From contig NZ_ATLO01000028.1 of NCBI RefSeq assembly GCF_000416235.1, positions 173,488 through 237,487 of the forward strand: a stretch of 64,000 bases of DNA, written 5' to 3'. This document shows, one piece after another, positions 43,734 to 53,020 of the stretch (its first letter is position 1; every line of letters begins with the position of its first letter). The stretch is from Pseudomonas sp. CFII64. GTDB lineage: Bacteria; Pseudomonadota; Gammaproteobacteria; Pseudomonadales; Pseudomonadaceae. The translations under genes and the position numbers were made by a program. The notes under the pieces are model-generated. The model was not told where the DNA came from. It did no database searches and was given only the letters and a program-made list of their open reading frames with translations.

Positions 43734-46106
43734 TTAGGCAAGCGTCAGGAACAACGCCGAAGTCCATACTCTGGACTGATCCCGCTGACGCGCACAGATG
43801 AACAAGGGATGTTCGCGACCCGGTTGCAGATTCAACTCCGCCAGTTCGATCTTCCCTTGCAGATCACGGGGCAGTGGCGCAGCGGTGGTTCTTTCAAGAG
43901 AAACCTTCAACTCGGCCCCCGGCAACTCTTCGATCACTTGTGATTGCGCCAGCAGCTCTTCGCCGGACAGCTCCATCCGTACCGTCGGCGCGTGCACGTA
44001 GGGTTGCGGCTCGGAGGGGTCGCCGACCTTGATGTAGTTGTCGATGCGGCTGCAGATCTGCAACGTCGCGCCGGCCAGTTGTGACAGGTCGATTTCGATA
44101 CTGTCGGTGTCGCCGTTGGTGTCGGTGCGAAAGGCCAGGCTCGTGGCGTCCTTGCGCCAGACAGTTTGCTCGGGATGATCCAGACCCAAAGCACGAAAGC
44201 CGTTGATGACCGCGCCCGTCACCCGAATCTCGCCGGTCCAGTAAGCGCCGCGATAACGGTCCTTGATTCGTGCGCCCCCCAGACGCAGCCTGATGCGTTG
44301 GGCGGAAAAACCCAGCTCCTGATGCAGATTGCGCGACCAGAGCAGTTTATCGCCATCGAACAGATCTACCTGCTCCCAGCCCGCCTCGCCGAGCAATCGA
44401 TAGTCCAACGTGGCATCCGAATCGGCCGTGAAGACTTCACCCATAAAGTGCTGCCCCTGACTCAGGCTGGCAAATGAACGCTCGCCGGTGGTGGCGAAGG
44501 TGCGACGTGCGCGAAGTGCCTTACCGACACTTGATCGATCGAACGAATCGGCAACGACACCGGTCAGCCCGCCGCGAGAACCAAACACGGCAGTGGCGGG
44601 AACCCCGCCGCCGCAACGGCCTTGGTGCTCATCGCTATTAGCGGCGGCACCGACGCGATAGCCACGCTGCAGCGCTTCGGCGTAGACCCAATGGAACTGC
44701 CCCCAGGCCGAGCCGACTTCAATCAAGCGCTCCAGCTCCGGGTGATGCCAGTCGAGGTTGCAACGGCGCCCACCGACGTGAGGCATCATCAGATGGCCTT
44801 CGGGGTCCTTGGCATAGGCGGCGTACAACTCGTCCACCGGCCAGGCGCCCGGTTTGATGGTGCCGGCAGTAAACTCGTTCCACTCAAAAGACCGCACCAA
44901 CCGCCCTTGATTGTCGAAAGGAAACTCGGGCTTTCGATCATGCAGGAACACTACATTGCGGTCGCCGCCGGCGCAGGAGTTGCCGCACCATTCGGTGCCG
45001 GGATAACAAACGAAGCGGCCGGGTTCGTTGAGTTCGTGAATCAGATTTACCGCCTGATCCCAGCGTTGCTCCGTGATATTGAAGTCGTTGGCGGTATAGC
45101 CAAGCACATCGAGGCCGGCGACATCGCGACCATAACTGAGGTTGTAGAGCGTGTCGTTGGTGCCCACGGTGTCATCGGAGTGCACATGCAGGTCGGCGTA
45201 CAGCGGGCGCAATGCGGTGCCCGCCGGATCGACGGTGACAAAAGCCTGTGCACCACGCACTCCAGGCGTCTGCACCTCGGCGGACAATCGCCACTCACCT
45301 ACGGCCGCCAGGTCAAAACCCTTGAGCCGCACCGTCGCCCAACCCTCATTTGCCAGGGTAAACGGTTGTTGTCGCTCGCCACCTTCAGGAGCCACCAGGG
45401 TCAGGACACCATTGAGCGGCAGGTTGCGGCAAGTGTTGCCCCAGGCATCGTCCACCCGCAGCAACACATCGAACGCCTCACCGGCGCTGACCAGGCGCGG
45501 CACAATCAGCTGCACACTCTGTGCCGGTCCCGGCACGATATTCAGCAACGGATCGCCTGGCACCTCGGCAAATTTCGAGCTGCCTAGCGGGTCGATGAAT
45601 AGCCGGAATCGGAAGTCTTTCTCGACGAAACTCTGCACCCGCGTCCCCGCGCCGCCCTGACGACGATCACCCAAACGAATGGTGATTTTGTCTCCCGGAT
45701 TCAGATAGCCGTCGATGATGTCGATGATGATTGCTTTCTGAAACGGCCGTTCATGGCCCTTCTGGTCGAAGCGTACTTTCAGGTGCTGCACGGTGGCCTG
45801 GCTCTGCCCGGGCACCAGTTCACCCGCCTGATACTCGGCGCTGACGTAGTTGGGACCGGCCGGATTCGAAGTCTGGAACAGTGCCCAATCGGAGTAGAAC
45901 TTGAACGCCAGTTTCAACCAGGCGCCATCCGCCAGACCGCTGCCGCCGACCTCGTAGACCAGAGTAATTTCATCCCATTGCCCGGCAATCAGCGTGTGCC
46001 GGTCACAATCAATGCTACCCAGGAACGGGCGTTTCTTGTTGCGCTCATAGAGGCCTTGGGGGGCGATGTAATACCCGGCTTCCCGGGGATCGAAAACGTT
46101 ACTCAC
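43734..46106 (-). CDS. DUF3604 family protein with PHP-like metal site
   Basis: 790 residues. The first about 300 residues are beta-rich. A segment at about 310-560 then has 'LYADLHVHSDDTVGTND', 'YPGTEWCGN', 'LMMPHVGGR' and 'AANSDEHQG', resembling the metal-binding histidine and aspartate loops of PHP-type phosphoesterases. DUF3604 proteins have no settled function, and a hydrolase acting on a phosphate or sulfate ester is plausible. No signal peptide is visible from the GTG start at 46106. That start was chosen because AGGTG lies just upstream, whereas the longer frame from 46217 has no conserved text. It is the last gene of the tau/ssu-like operon that follows on the minus strand. Confidence 0.75.
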   Translation of the reverse strand: MSNVFDPREAGYYIAPQGLYERNKKRPFLGSIDCDRHTLIAGQWDEITLVYEVGGSGLADGAWLKLAFKFYSDWALFQTSNPAGPNYVSAEYQAGELVPGQSQATVQHLKVRFDQKGHERPFQKAIIIDIIDGYLNPGDKITIRLGDRRQGGAGTRVQSFVEKDFRFRLFIDPLGSSKFAEVPGDPLLNIVPGPAQSVQLIVPRLVSAGEAFDVLLRVDDAWGNTCRNLPLNGVLTLVAPEGGERQQPFTLANEGWATVRLKGFDLAAVGEWRLSAEVQTPGVRGAQAFVTVDPAGTALRPLYADLHVHSDDTVGTNDTLYNLSYGRDVAGLDVLGYTANDFNITEQRWDQAVNLIHELNEPGRFVCYPGTEWCGNSCAGGDRNVVFLHDRKPEFPFDNQGRLVRSFEWNEFTAGTIKPGAWPVDELYAAYAKDPEGHLMMPHVGGRRCNLDWHHPELERLIEVGSAWGQFHWVYAEALQRGYRVGAAANSDEHQGRCGGGVPATAVFGSRGGLTGVVADSFDRSSVGKALRARRTFATTGERSFASLSQGQHFMGEVFTADSDATLDYRLLGEAGWEQVDLFDGDKLLWSRNLHQELGFSAQRIRLRLGGARIKDRYRGAYWTGEIRVTGAVINGFRALGLDHPEQTVWRKDATSLAFRTDTNGDTDSIEIDLSQLAGATLQICSRIDNYIKVGDPSEPQPYVHAPTVRMELSGEELLAQSQVIEELPGAELKVSLERTTAAPLPRDLQGKIELAELNLQPGREHPLFICARQRDQSRVWTSALFLTLA

Positions 46107-46167
46107 ATGACACCTCGCGCAGTGGTCCACTGAAGGTTTGAAGGGGATCGAAGGCAAAGGACGATGC

Positions 46168-46917
46168 TTACTGCACGCGCCATTTCTGGTAGTGGCGCTC
46201 GATGCGCCGGAACACAAAACTCTCCATCAGCCAGGCAATCAGGCCGATCAGCACGATGCCCAGCAGCACCTGGCTGCTGTTGCCGATCTGCCCGCCGGTG
46301 GAGACCATCCAGCCAATGCCCTGGGAGGCGCCGATCATTTCTGCGGCGACCAATGCCCGCCAGCCCTGGCTGAAACCGATGCGCAAGGCCGCCGTCACGA
46401 ACGGCAGTGAGGCGGGTAGATAAACGTGAGCCAGCAGTTGCCAGGGATTTGCGCCCAAGGTGCGCGCCGCGCGGACTTCGCCGCCGCGAATACTCTGGAC
46501 GCCCTCCTGAATGGTCACCGCCATGGGAAACACCGCTGCGATGAAAATCACCAGCACGATGGAGACATAACCCAGGCCGAAAATGATCATGATCAACGGC
46601 GCCCAGGCAATCGGAGGGATCGCCATGAACAGGCTGTTGAGCGGCGAGATGAAATCGCGAAACCGCGAAGACAAGCCTCCGGCCGTGCCCAACAGAATCG
46701 CGACGATCACCGCTGCGCAAAAACCGCCAACCTCTTCAAGAACACTCGCCCAGAGGTGCTGCCACAGCGAACTGTCGCCGAACCAGCGCATGGCTTCGCG
46801 CGCGACATCCCAGGGCTGCGGCAGGATGTAAGTGGGAAAACGGCTGGCCAGGGCCATCCAGATCAACAGCAGGACTGGCAGCGAGGCCCATCCCCAATTC
46901 GGTTTTGGCAAGGACAT
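46168..46917 (-). CDS. Sulfonate/nitrate/taurine-type ABC permease (SsuC/TauC-like)
   Basis: 249 residues with about six membrane helices and the permease-ATPase contact loop 'RAARTLGANPWQLLAHVYLPASLPFVTAALRIG'. Typical SsuC text is 'GWRALVAAEMIGASQGIGWM'. It would carry an organosulfur ligand across the inner membrane together with the ATPase at 47929 and the binding protein at 46931. It starts 14 bases after the binding-protein stop. The DUF3604 gene follows. Confidence 0.88.
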   Translation of the reverse strand: MSLPKPNWGWASLPVLLLIWMALASRFPTYILPQPWDVAREAMRWFGDSSLWQHLWASVLEEVGGFCAAVIVAILLGTAGGLSSRFRDFISPLNSLFMAIPPIAWAPLIMIIFGLGYVSIVLVIFIAAVFPMAVTIQEGVQSIRGGEVRAARTLGANPWQLLAHVYLPASLPFVTAALRIGFSQGWRALVAAEMIGASQGIGWMVSTGGQIGNSSQVLLGIVLIGLIAWLMESFVFRRIERHYQKWRVQ

Positions 46918-46930
46918 GACAGGCTCTGAC

Positions 46931-47932
46931 TCAGCGCGAGGCTTTTTCCAGGTAGGAGGTATCCACGATCTGCTCGGTCTTGAGCGTGGTGTCGATAAAG
47001 CCCAGGTCGTGGGAGTAATTCATCAGACGCTGGATGAATTGGATGTCCGCAACCTGCAAGTCAGCCGACCAGCCCAATCGCGTCCGCGCCTGGGCGACGA
47101 TGGTCTCCGGGGCAATGGTCTTGCCATCGGCACCTTGTACCGCTTCAAGCTTGAATGCTTGGGCGATGATGCGATTCGACTCGTCGGGATGTTCGTTGAG
47201 GAACGCGATGGCCTTGCGGTGGGCACGCAGCAGCTTGACCACGTCGTCCGGTCGTTCCTGCAAGGTTTTGGGCAGCGCGATCACCACGTACCACGGGTAA
47301 TTCGGCAGCGCCTGATTGACGTCGAGCAGAATCCGGCTCGACCCACGCAGCAACGCCTGGCTGACGAAGGGTTCCCAGGTAAACGCCGCATCGACAATGC
47401 CACGCTCAAGTGCCGCGTTCATATTGCCGGGCGGCATGTCAATGATGTCCAGGTCCTTGTCAGGGTTGAGCCCGCCTTTTTCTTTCAGCACATAGCCGCG
47501 CAACAGCACGTCCATGCCACTGCCCTTCTTGACCCCAGCGAGTTTTTTGCCCTTGAGCTGCTCCAGGTTGTTGATCGGACTCTTGGCGTCGACAATCACC
47601 GCAGCTTGCCCGTAATTGACCTTGGCCAGAATCCGGCTTTGCAGGCCTCGGGAGAACCATTGGTACACCGGCGGCGTACCGACATAGGCAACATCCAATT
47701 CACCCGCAGCCAGTGCCTGCTGGATCACCGGGCCATCGCCCAAGGCCTTGAGGTCGACATTCAAGCCTTCCTCGCGGTAGTAGCCCTGCTTGTCGGCGAT
47801 CAACGCAGGCGCATTGGCCATGGCGAAGACATAACCCACACGCAGGGTTTTCTCCTCAGTGGCCACGGCAAATGTGCTGCTTGCCAATGCGGCAACAGAC
47901 AAGGAAAGAGCAAGCAGCGAACGTTTGATCAT
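46931..47932 (-). CDS. ABC substrate-binding protein, TauA/SsuA-like
   Basis: 333 residues with a Sec signal peptide (MIKRS, hydrophobic core, cleavage near TFA-VA). The NMT1/SsuA fold follows: 'LRVGYVFAMANAPALIADKQGYYREEGLNVDL', 'GELDVAYVGTPPV', 'GKKLAGVKKGSGMDVLLRGYV' and 'AAFTWEPF'. It resembles taurine-binding TauA most. In contrast to the DszB-like proteins it has a signal peptide and lacks the Cys-His-Arg pattern. It overlaps the ATPase gene upstream by 4 bases. Confidence 0.9.
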   Translation of the reverse strand: MIKRSLLALSLSVAALASSTFAVATEEKTLRVGYVFAMANAPALIADKQGYYREEGLNVDLKALGDGPVIQQALAAGELDVAYVGTPPVYQWFSRGLQSRILAKVNYGQAAVIVDAKSPINNLEQLKGKKLAGVKKGSGMDVLLRGYVLKEKGGLNPDKDLDIIDMPPGNMNAALERGIVDAAFTWEPFVSQALLRGSSRILLDVNQALPNYPWYVVIALPKTLQERPDDVVKLLRAHRKAIAFLNEHPDESNRIIAQAFKLEAVQGADGKTIAPETIVAQARTRLGWSADLQVADIQFIQRLMNYSHDLGFIDTTLKTEQIVDTSYLEKASR

Positions 47933-48768
47933 GCGGTTAACTCGGGTTGACGTGTGGGGTTAGCGATGGCTTCAGGCGCTCCCATGACGTGGGAAATGCG
48001 CTCCATCAGCTCATTGCGGTAATCGAGAAAGGCCGGCAGGCGACGGGTCTTCAGGTTGGAACGCGGGCGCGGCAAATGAATATCCAGTTCGCTATGGATA
48101 CCGCCCGGGGCGATGTTGAGCACGATGACCCGATCGGCCAAAAAGACCGCTTCGTCGATGTCGTGGGTGATGAACAGCACCGTCTGGCCCAGCTCGGCCC
48201 AGATCCGCAGAGTCTCTTCATTCATGCTGTTGCGGCTGATGGCATCCAGCGCGGCGAAGGGTTCGTCCATCAGCAATACGCTGGGCTCCAATGCCAATGT
48301 CCTGGCGAGGGAGACGCGTTGCTGCATGCCGCCCGACAGCTGATGGGGCAAGCGCTGTGCCGCACCTTCCAGACCAACCAGGCGCAAATACTGCAACGCT
48401 TGCGCACGCTGTTGCTCCTCGCTGAGTCGGGCCGTCATGCGTAGGCCAAAACGAACGTTTTCCAGAGTGCTCAACCAGGGAAACAACTGCGGCGCCTGAA
48501 ACACATACCCCAACTCCGAACGCTCCGGACACACCGCCGTCTGATTGATACTGATCTGACCGCTCTGTGGTTGCTGGAAGCCTGACAACAAATTAAGCAA
48601 CGTGGTTTTTCCGCAGCCGGAGGGCCCCAGGATCGCAACGAACTCGCCGGGCTTGGCGTTCAGACTGAAAGAGGTAAACACCCGATGCCCGTTGGGGTAG
48701 CTGAAGCTGATGTCATCGACTGTCAGCGCATCGGCTTGCTGCGGTGCGTAAGAAGTGGTTTCGGGCAT
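47929..48768 (-). CDS. ABC transporter ATPase, TauB/SsuB-like
   Basis: 279 residues. Walker A is GPSGCGKTT, the Q-loop is in FQAPQLFPW, the signature is LSGGMQQRVS, Walker B is LLMDEPFAALD and the switch is in ITHDIDEA. The C-terminus carries 'LPRPRS' typical of SsuB/TauB. It heads a minus-strand operon of ATPase, binding protein, permease and DUF3604 protein, and is divergent from a GntR regulator gene. Confidence 0.92.
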   Translation of the reverse strand: MPETTSYAPQQADALTVDDISFSYPNGHRVFTSFSLNAKPGEFVAILGPSGCGKTTLLNLLSGFQQPQSGQISINQTAVCPERSELGYVFQAPQLFPWLSTLENVRFGLRMTARLSEEQQRAQALQYLRLVGLEGAAQRLPHQLSGGMQQRVSLARTLALEPSVLLMDEPFAALDAISRNSMNEETLRIWAELGQTVLFITHDIDEAVFLADRVIVLNIAPGGIHSELDIHLPRPRSNLKTRRLPAFLDYRNELMERISHVMGAPEAIANPTRQPELTA

Positions 48769-48809
48769 GGCAAGTGTCGTCAGGTCGATTACAATAGGAA
48801 TGCCTGATA

Positions 48810-48821
48810 TAATACGTATTA
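48810..48821. promoter_or_regulatory. Candidate GntR operator in the tau-like divergent promoter
   Basis: TAATACGTATTA is a perfect 12-bp palindrome 42 bases upstream of the ATPase start. It lies in the 136-base gap shared with the GntR gene, next to CTTATAACC at 48847-48855. GntR/HutC proteins bind such AT-rich palindromes. Confidence 0.5.
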
Positions 48822-48904
48822 ATACATGTTATCCCAATAACCTATTCTTATAACCTTAGAAGTGAAGGCGCGCCGCCCAACTCCAAGGCCATGGAAAACT
48901 GACA

Positions 48905-49654
48905 GTGTCCACGTCCATTCTTCGCGACAGCACGACCTCGCTTTACGAACAGATCGCCCATCAGCTGTTGGCAGAGATTCAACGCGGCGACTACGAGCCC
49001 AACGGCAAGTTGCCTTCAGAAGCCGAACTGGGCGAACGCTTTGGCGTCAGCCGCGTCACGGTGCGCCTTGCGGTGGGTAAGCTCAGCGACGACGGCGTGG
49101 TGGAGCGCAAGCAAGGCAAAGGCACCTTCGTTGCTGCCAAACAGGTTCGGCACGGCCTGGATGCGTTGCGCAGTTTTCATGAGGCGCTGTTACTGCAAGG
49201 ACTCGAACCGAGCATGCAGGTAATCAGCCATAAGCTGCAGCCCATCCCGGAGGCATTGCGCGGTTTGTTTGACGCAGCGGACGATTGCCTGCTGCTGGAG
49301 CGACTGCATTTCGTTGATGACGAGCCCATCGCCCTGGGACGCAGCCATCTACCCGTCGAGTTGGCCAGCGTGGTGTGGACTGAAGTCGAACATCAACCGA
49401 TCTACTCGATTCTGGAATCGACCACCGGCCTGGCGGTCACCCGCGCTGACCTGGCGATTCGTGCGCAAGAAGCCGACAGAAGTCTGGCCAGCGCGTTGAA
49501 CGTCAAACGCGGCGCCGCGCTGCTGGTCATGGAGCGCACCTCTTACTTTGCCGACGGCCGCTGCTGTGACCGTACGACCTTTTACATCCGCCCAGAACGT
49601 TATGCCTTTGTCCTCAGTGGCGTCTTCAAGTCCAGACCCGCACAGGCTGATTGA
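48905..49654 (+). CDS. GntR/HutC-family regulator with UTRA domain (tau-like operon)
   Basis: 249 residues. The winged helix is at about 10-75 ('LPSEAELGERFGVSRVTVRLAVGKLSDDGVVERKQGKGTFVA'), and a UTRA ligand-binding domain follows at about 95-240 ('LGRSHLPVEL', 'LVMERTSYFADG'). UTRA regulators respond to small metabolites. Divergence from the ATPase gene makes the tau-like operon its likely target. The start is GTG at 48905. No strong ribosome site is visible. The second GntR protein of the window (59283-60044) has the same architecture. Confidence 0.9.
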   Translation: MSTSILRDSTTSLYEQIAHQLLAEIQRGDYEPNGKLPSEAELGERFGVSRVTVRLAVGKLSDDGVVERKQGKGTFVAAKQVRHGLDALRSFHEALLLQGLEPSMQVISHKLQPIPEALRGLFDAADDCLLLERLHFVDDEPIALGRSHLPVELASVVWTEVEHQPIYSILESTTGLAVTRADLAIRAQEADRSLASALNVKRGAALLVMERTSYFADGRCCDRTTFYIRPERYAFVLSGVFKSRPAQAD

Positions 49655-51170
49655 TCATGCACGTCGAGAGATACTTACGGCCGCCAAGCCACTATCCGGG
49701 TGTGTCGGCAATGTTCTGCGCCCACAGTCAACCCATCAATGGTGACTCTAAGGCCGCGACAGATTGCAACGCTGGAACCCGACTCACGGCGTCGATATCC
49801 GCACCCACTGAACAGGAAAAGAAGGTCAAAGCCGCAGTATCGGCCAGCTTAGAGCATGGGTTGGTTCATGGTGCGAAACGTGCCACCGGGTCCACAAGTC
49901 AGGTCGGCGCGATCATTGTTGCACGCTGTGATGCTCGTGGGCACGGCATCGTGCGGCTGCCCGAATCGGCCTATGTGCTGGGTAAGGCCGTCAATCCGCT
50001 GCCGGTTGACGGCTGGAAGCACGTCAGTCGTTGGCACGCCGACTGAACGCTCCACTACAGCGTGTTGATTCGCGCCGCCCCACATACTGGACCCATGGGA
50101 AATCCGGCCTCAGCCCGGGAACACGATGGCGGTGAAGTTGTAGGGCTGCTGCCACGCTTCTATCATGCGCCTCACGACAACGCAGCGGGCTTGCCAGTCT
50201 GCGCCGGTATGCCCTGAGCGAACCGACCAGCCACTTCATTGCGCGTGCTGGAGAGCATGCGCGGAAGACATAGAACGCCACCACGCTATCGCTGTAGGGC
50301 GTCGCGAAGACAGCGAGCCCTCGCGGCTTTGGGATCATGCGGGTTCGCCGCAACATCCTGCTTAATCGCCAGTAGCCCATCGTCCAGGCTGTCACTAGCG
50401 TGGAAAGCGATGTCCAACTGCGTAAGAGTGACTGTCGTCCACCGGTGGCGGCACTGTGCCTTCAGGTTCATATAACGCAGCGTGTCGGGTAACAGCGGCG
50501 TTGGCTTCGGCAGGCTTACTCCGGCATCAAGGCGTGTGTAATAGCGGTCAATCGGCTCGGACAGGCCGGAGATGGCAATCAGTGCGTCAGTCCGCGCGAC
50601 TTCCCCCATGCTAAGGACGGCTTGCAGATAGAGTCCGAGGTTATCCTGTTCTTCGCCTTAGCAGCCCCGTCGAGCCTGAGACAGGTCCGCGATTCGCCAA
50701 ATAGTGAAGGGTGTATGCCGACTCCTCCGGGATTCTAAGATGGAGCCGTGGTCGGCGAGGTTCACCGTCGGAACAAACGCTAGATCCGTCGGTACCCAAC
50801 CTGGCCTGAGGGGGAGAGCCAAGTCGCTCATTACTTCGGTTTCGGTTCTACTGAACGTATCCACCTTGACTGTGCCAGGCGCAGCGAGATTAGCCGTTGA
50901 CAGGAAATCCAAAGCCTAAAGAGAAAAGGAAGTTATCGAAATTTTTTCCCAACAGAAGAAACTCAATAATACGAGGCTTCCGAGGGGGATATGAGTGATC
51001 TGGAATTTATCTTTTGGCCGGATGTTCAAAATCTACTGACGGTGCCAAATTTGCTCCAGATCTTGACGCTAGACATCACTGTCAGAGTGAACAGAGCCTA
51101 GCAGCCCATGTGTGTCTTTTCTTTGTTGTATAAGATCGTATACCACGGTTCTAACATGCATGTTTCTTGG
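49655..51170. other. Decayed region without a convincing gene
   Basis: 1.5 kb with short open frames in several frames and no complete gene. On the minus strand, 50609-50286 contains a conserved-looking segment ('LRYMNLKAQCRHRW...LDIAFHASDSL') that continues in another frame to a tail 'EAWQQPYNFTAIVFPG' ending near 50123. This suggests an unidentified broken gene. The open frame 49651-50046 on the plus strand has no recognisable family. The region is probably a graveyard next to the fecI-fecR remnant. Confidence 0.5.
50991..51101 (+). CDS. Possible 36-residue small ORF
   Basis: An ATG at 50991, with AGGGGG 4 bases upstream, opens 36 codons (MSDLEFIFWPDVQNLL start) to a TAG at 51099-51101. 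The protein is hydrophobic and acidic with no family match. It lies in an AT-rich patch of the decayed region. The good ribosome site is its only support. Confidence 0.25.
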   Translation: MSDLEFIFWPDVQNLLTVPNLLQILTLDITVRVNRA

Positions 51171-52011
51171 TCACTCGTAAGATAGAGATTTTCGCAGCAG
51201 CTGCATTTTCACCAAGGGGCGTATATCGAAGCCCAACCAACCTTGGCGATAACGACCCGCCTCAGCGAGGAAATCGACCAGACGAATATCGTTGACCAGC
51301 AACAGGCCCCGAGTCCAGGCGAAAGGGCCAAGCGGCCCTTTGCCCAACACCGTCATCTGCGTTGCTTAAGTGCCGACCCTTTGCATACCTGCCGACGGCG
51401 TTGCCCGAATGGGTGGAAATCAACACCTAGCCGCTCTCGACATGGATTTCACTGTAGCCACCGCGCTCACGCGGCACTGCCCTCGCCTGCGTCGCCTGAC
51501 ACCCAGCGAAACGACAGCGCACAAGCCAGTCGGCGCCGTTCACCAGCACCTTGCCCGATCGCGGCAGCCACTCGCGCCCCGGGACGTCCACGGCACTGCC
51601 GGCGTGTAGAACCAGCTCAGCACCATCCAAAGCGACCCGACGACGCTCGCCAGTGGTTGTGACAAAGTCGCTGCGTCAAGCCAGCGCCACTGTCGTAATC
51701 AACAGCGTTGTACCACCCGCAGCCAAACCGAGGTCGAGCAATTTCAGTATGTGTCGACGGGTCAAATCAGCTTTGGCCCATCGTAAGAGCGGAATAGTGC
51801 ACGCGGCATCAGGCAACTGGCTGCCCTGAAACAAGTCACCAATCTGCTGCAAGCATTGTCATGCCAGCTCATACCGGGCGTCGCGACGTCGCCATTCGTG
51901 CAACTGCTTATGCAACTCGGCGCTGCTGGCGTTGGCCCGCAACCGCATCTGCCGCTCGATGGCCGTGCGGATGATTCCCTCCTCCGGCAGGCGCTTGGCA
52001 GCCGCACTCAT
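51171..52011 (-). pseudogene. FecR-type anti-sigma factor remnant
   Basis: From the ATG at 52011 about 110 residues read cleanly as a FecR N-terminus ('RYELAWQCLQQIGDLF', then 'RRHILKLLDLGLAAGG') until a stop near 51676. Further pieces follow in shifted frames: 'TTTGERRRVALDGAELVLHAGSA' and, at 51356-51171, 'GLLLVNDIRLVDFLAEAGRYR', the family C-terminal motif. The protein would have been a membrane sensor of a TonB receptor controlling the sigma factor. The ATG overlaps the fecI remnant stop (ATGA). No receptor gene is nearby. Confidence 0.75.
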
Positions 52012-52508
52012 TGCGGCGCCTCAAAGCACACTCGATAGCAATGCATCAGGGCGCTCGCCACATGCCGCTCAACGGTACGACTGGAAACGCCCAGCGTCTG
52101 AGCCACTTGGGCATGGCTCAGGTCACCCAGCTTATACAGGAGAAATACTTCGCGCACCGCCGGCTTGAGACCGTCAAGCAACGCGCAATGCGCTCCACGC
52201 ACTGCAACGCCTCATGGGGACCTCAGGTAATGGATGGCTGGCCTCGGGCAACTGCGTCAGTGCCTCAAGATAGGCTCGTTCCAATGCGTCGCGATGCCAG
52301 GGTCGATCATCAGATCCCGGGCGATACGCACCAACAGCGCACGCGGTGCATGGGCGCTGATCGGCTGACCGTGCTCCAACAGACGGGCCAGATCCGCCGC
52401 CTGCTGGGAGCACTCAATCGAGCGTCGCAACCAGCCCTGCGGCCAACCGCGATGAGGGCCATACAAAAGATCGAGAGAAACGATCGAATCGGTTTCATGG
52501 AGCAACAT
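52008..52508 (-). pseudogene. FecI-type ECF sigma factor remnant
   Basis: Three frames together give a FecI-like protein. Region 2 is 'DSIVSLDLLYGPHRGWPQGWLRR', then 'QQAADLA', from the ATG at 52508. A middle piece has 'LERAYLEALTQLPEA', and region 4 is 'REVFLLYKLGDLSHAQVAQTLGVSSRTVERHV', to the stop at 52008. The DTFVRLL stretch of region 2 is partly deleted and the frames do not join, so the gene is dead. A Fur-box-like sequence lies upstream at 52576-52593, as for intact iron-starvation sigma genes. Confidence 0.8.
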
Positions 52509-52575
52509 GAAACGCCTCAGACTGTCAAAAAGCAAAAACCCATGAACGGGTGCGGCGGACGCGCGCACCTCAAAC

Positions 52576-52593
52576 GCAAATCGTTACCATTAC
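52576..52593. promoter_or_regulatory. Degenerate Fur-box-like site upstream of the fecI remnant
   Basis: GCAAATCGTTACCATTAC resembles the Fur consensus GATAATGATAATCATTATC with several mismatches and sits 68 bases upstream of the fecI remnant start. Iron control of FecI-type genes is usual in Pseudomonas. Confidence 0.35.
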
Positions 52594-52726
52594 AGTCGTT
52601 TCTGCGGGGCCGTTTGACTATTCACTCAGGCTTTGTGCTGCGCACACCAGCGTCACGCTGGCGATTGATTGGCTGAGGAACTGTTAAAAGCCCATTTGGC
52701 TGATTAACGCGACAGTGAACTCCGCG

Positions 52727-53020
52727 TCATTCTGGCTCCTGCCTCAAAGCCTGCAAATATGCCCAAGGATAGATGCCCCGCTCGTGTTGGTCGCTGAACA
52801 CCAGTTGCACGCCATATCCCTGGGGGTTGACCTCAAGTACACGAATATCAGGCGAAACCAGAGGATTCATGCCTCTGAGGCGGAACGCCCGGCATTGCGA
52901 GCACGGACAGTGACGTCGAAGCAGGGCATGGCCGAGCAACTGAACCTGACCCTCACGCCAGTTCAGCCGCAGTTGGCCAGTACGCTGTGAATTGCCAATT
53001 GCTTCAGGGGCGGCGGTCAT
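52727..53020 (-). CDS. DUF971 (gamma-butyrobetaine hydroxylase-like N-terminal domain) protein
   Basis: 97 residues. The domain pattern is 'LRLNWREGQVQLLGHALLRRHCPCSQCRAFR', then 'VQLVFSDQHERGIYPWAYLQAL'. DUF971/GBBH-like_N is the small domain that precedes the oxygenase core of gamma-butyrobetaine hydroxylase and also occurs alone with Fe-S assembly genes. The CPCSQC cysteines could bind metal. It overlaps the HEAT-repeat gene by 4 bases and ends the eight-gene operon, which suggests an assembly or adaptor role for the flavoprotein/ferredoxin pair. That role is inference. Confidence 0.85.
   Translation of the reverse strand: MTAAPEAIGNSQRTGQLRLNWREGQVQLLGHALLRRHCPCSQCRAFRLRGMNPLVSPDIRVLEVNPQGYGVQLVFSDQHERGIYPWAYLQALRQEPE

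Noticed and set aside
44622..45587. 321-codon open frame on the plus strand
   Set aside because: It is the complement of the DUF3604 coding sequence and has no recognisable domain or ribosome site.
49651..50046. 131-codon open frame overlapping the GntR stop
   Set aside because: No family, no ribosome site and atypical composition. It was folded into the decayed-region entry.
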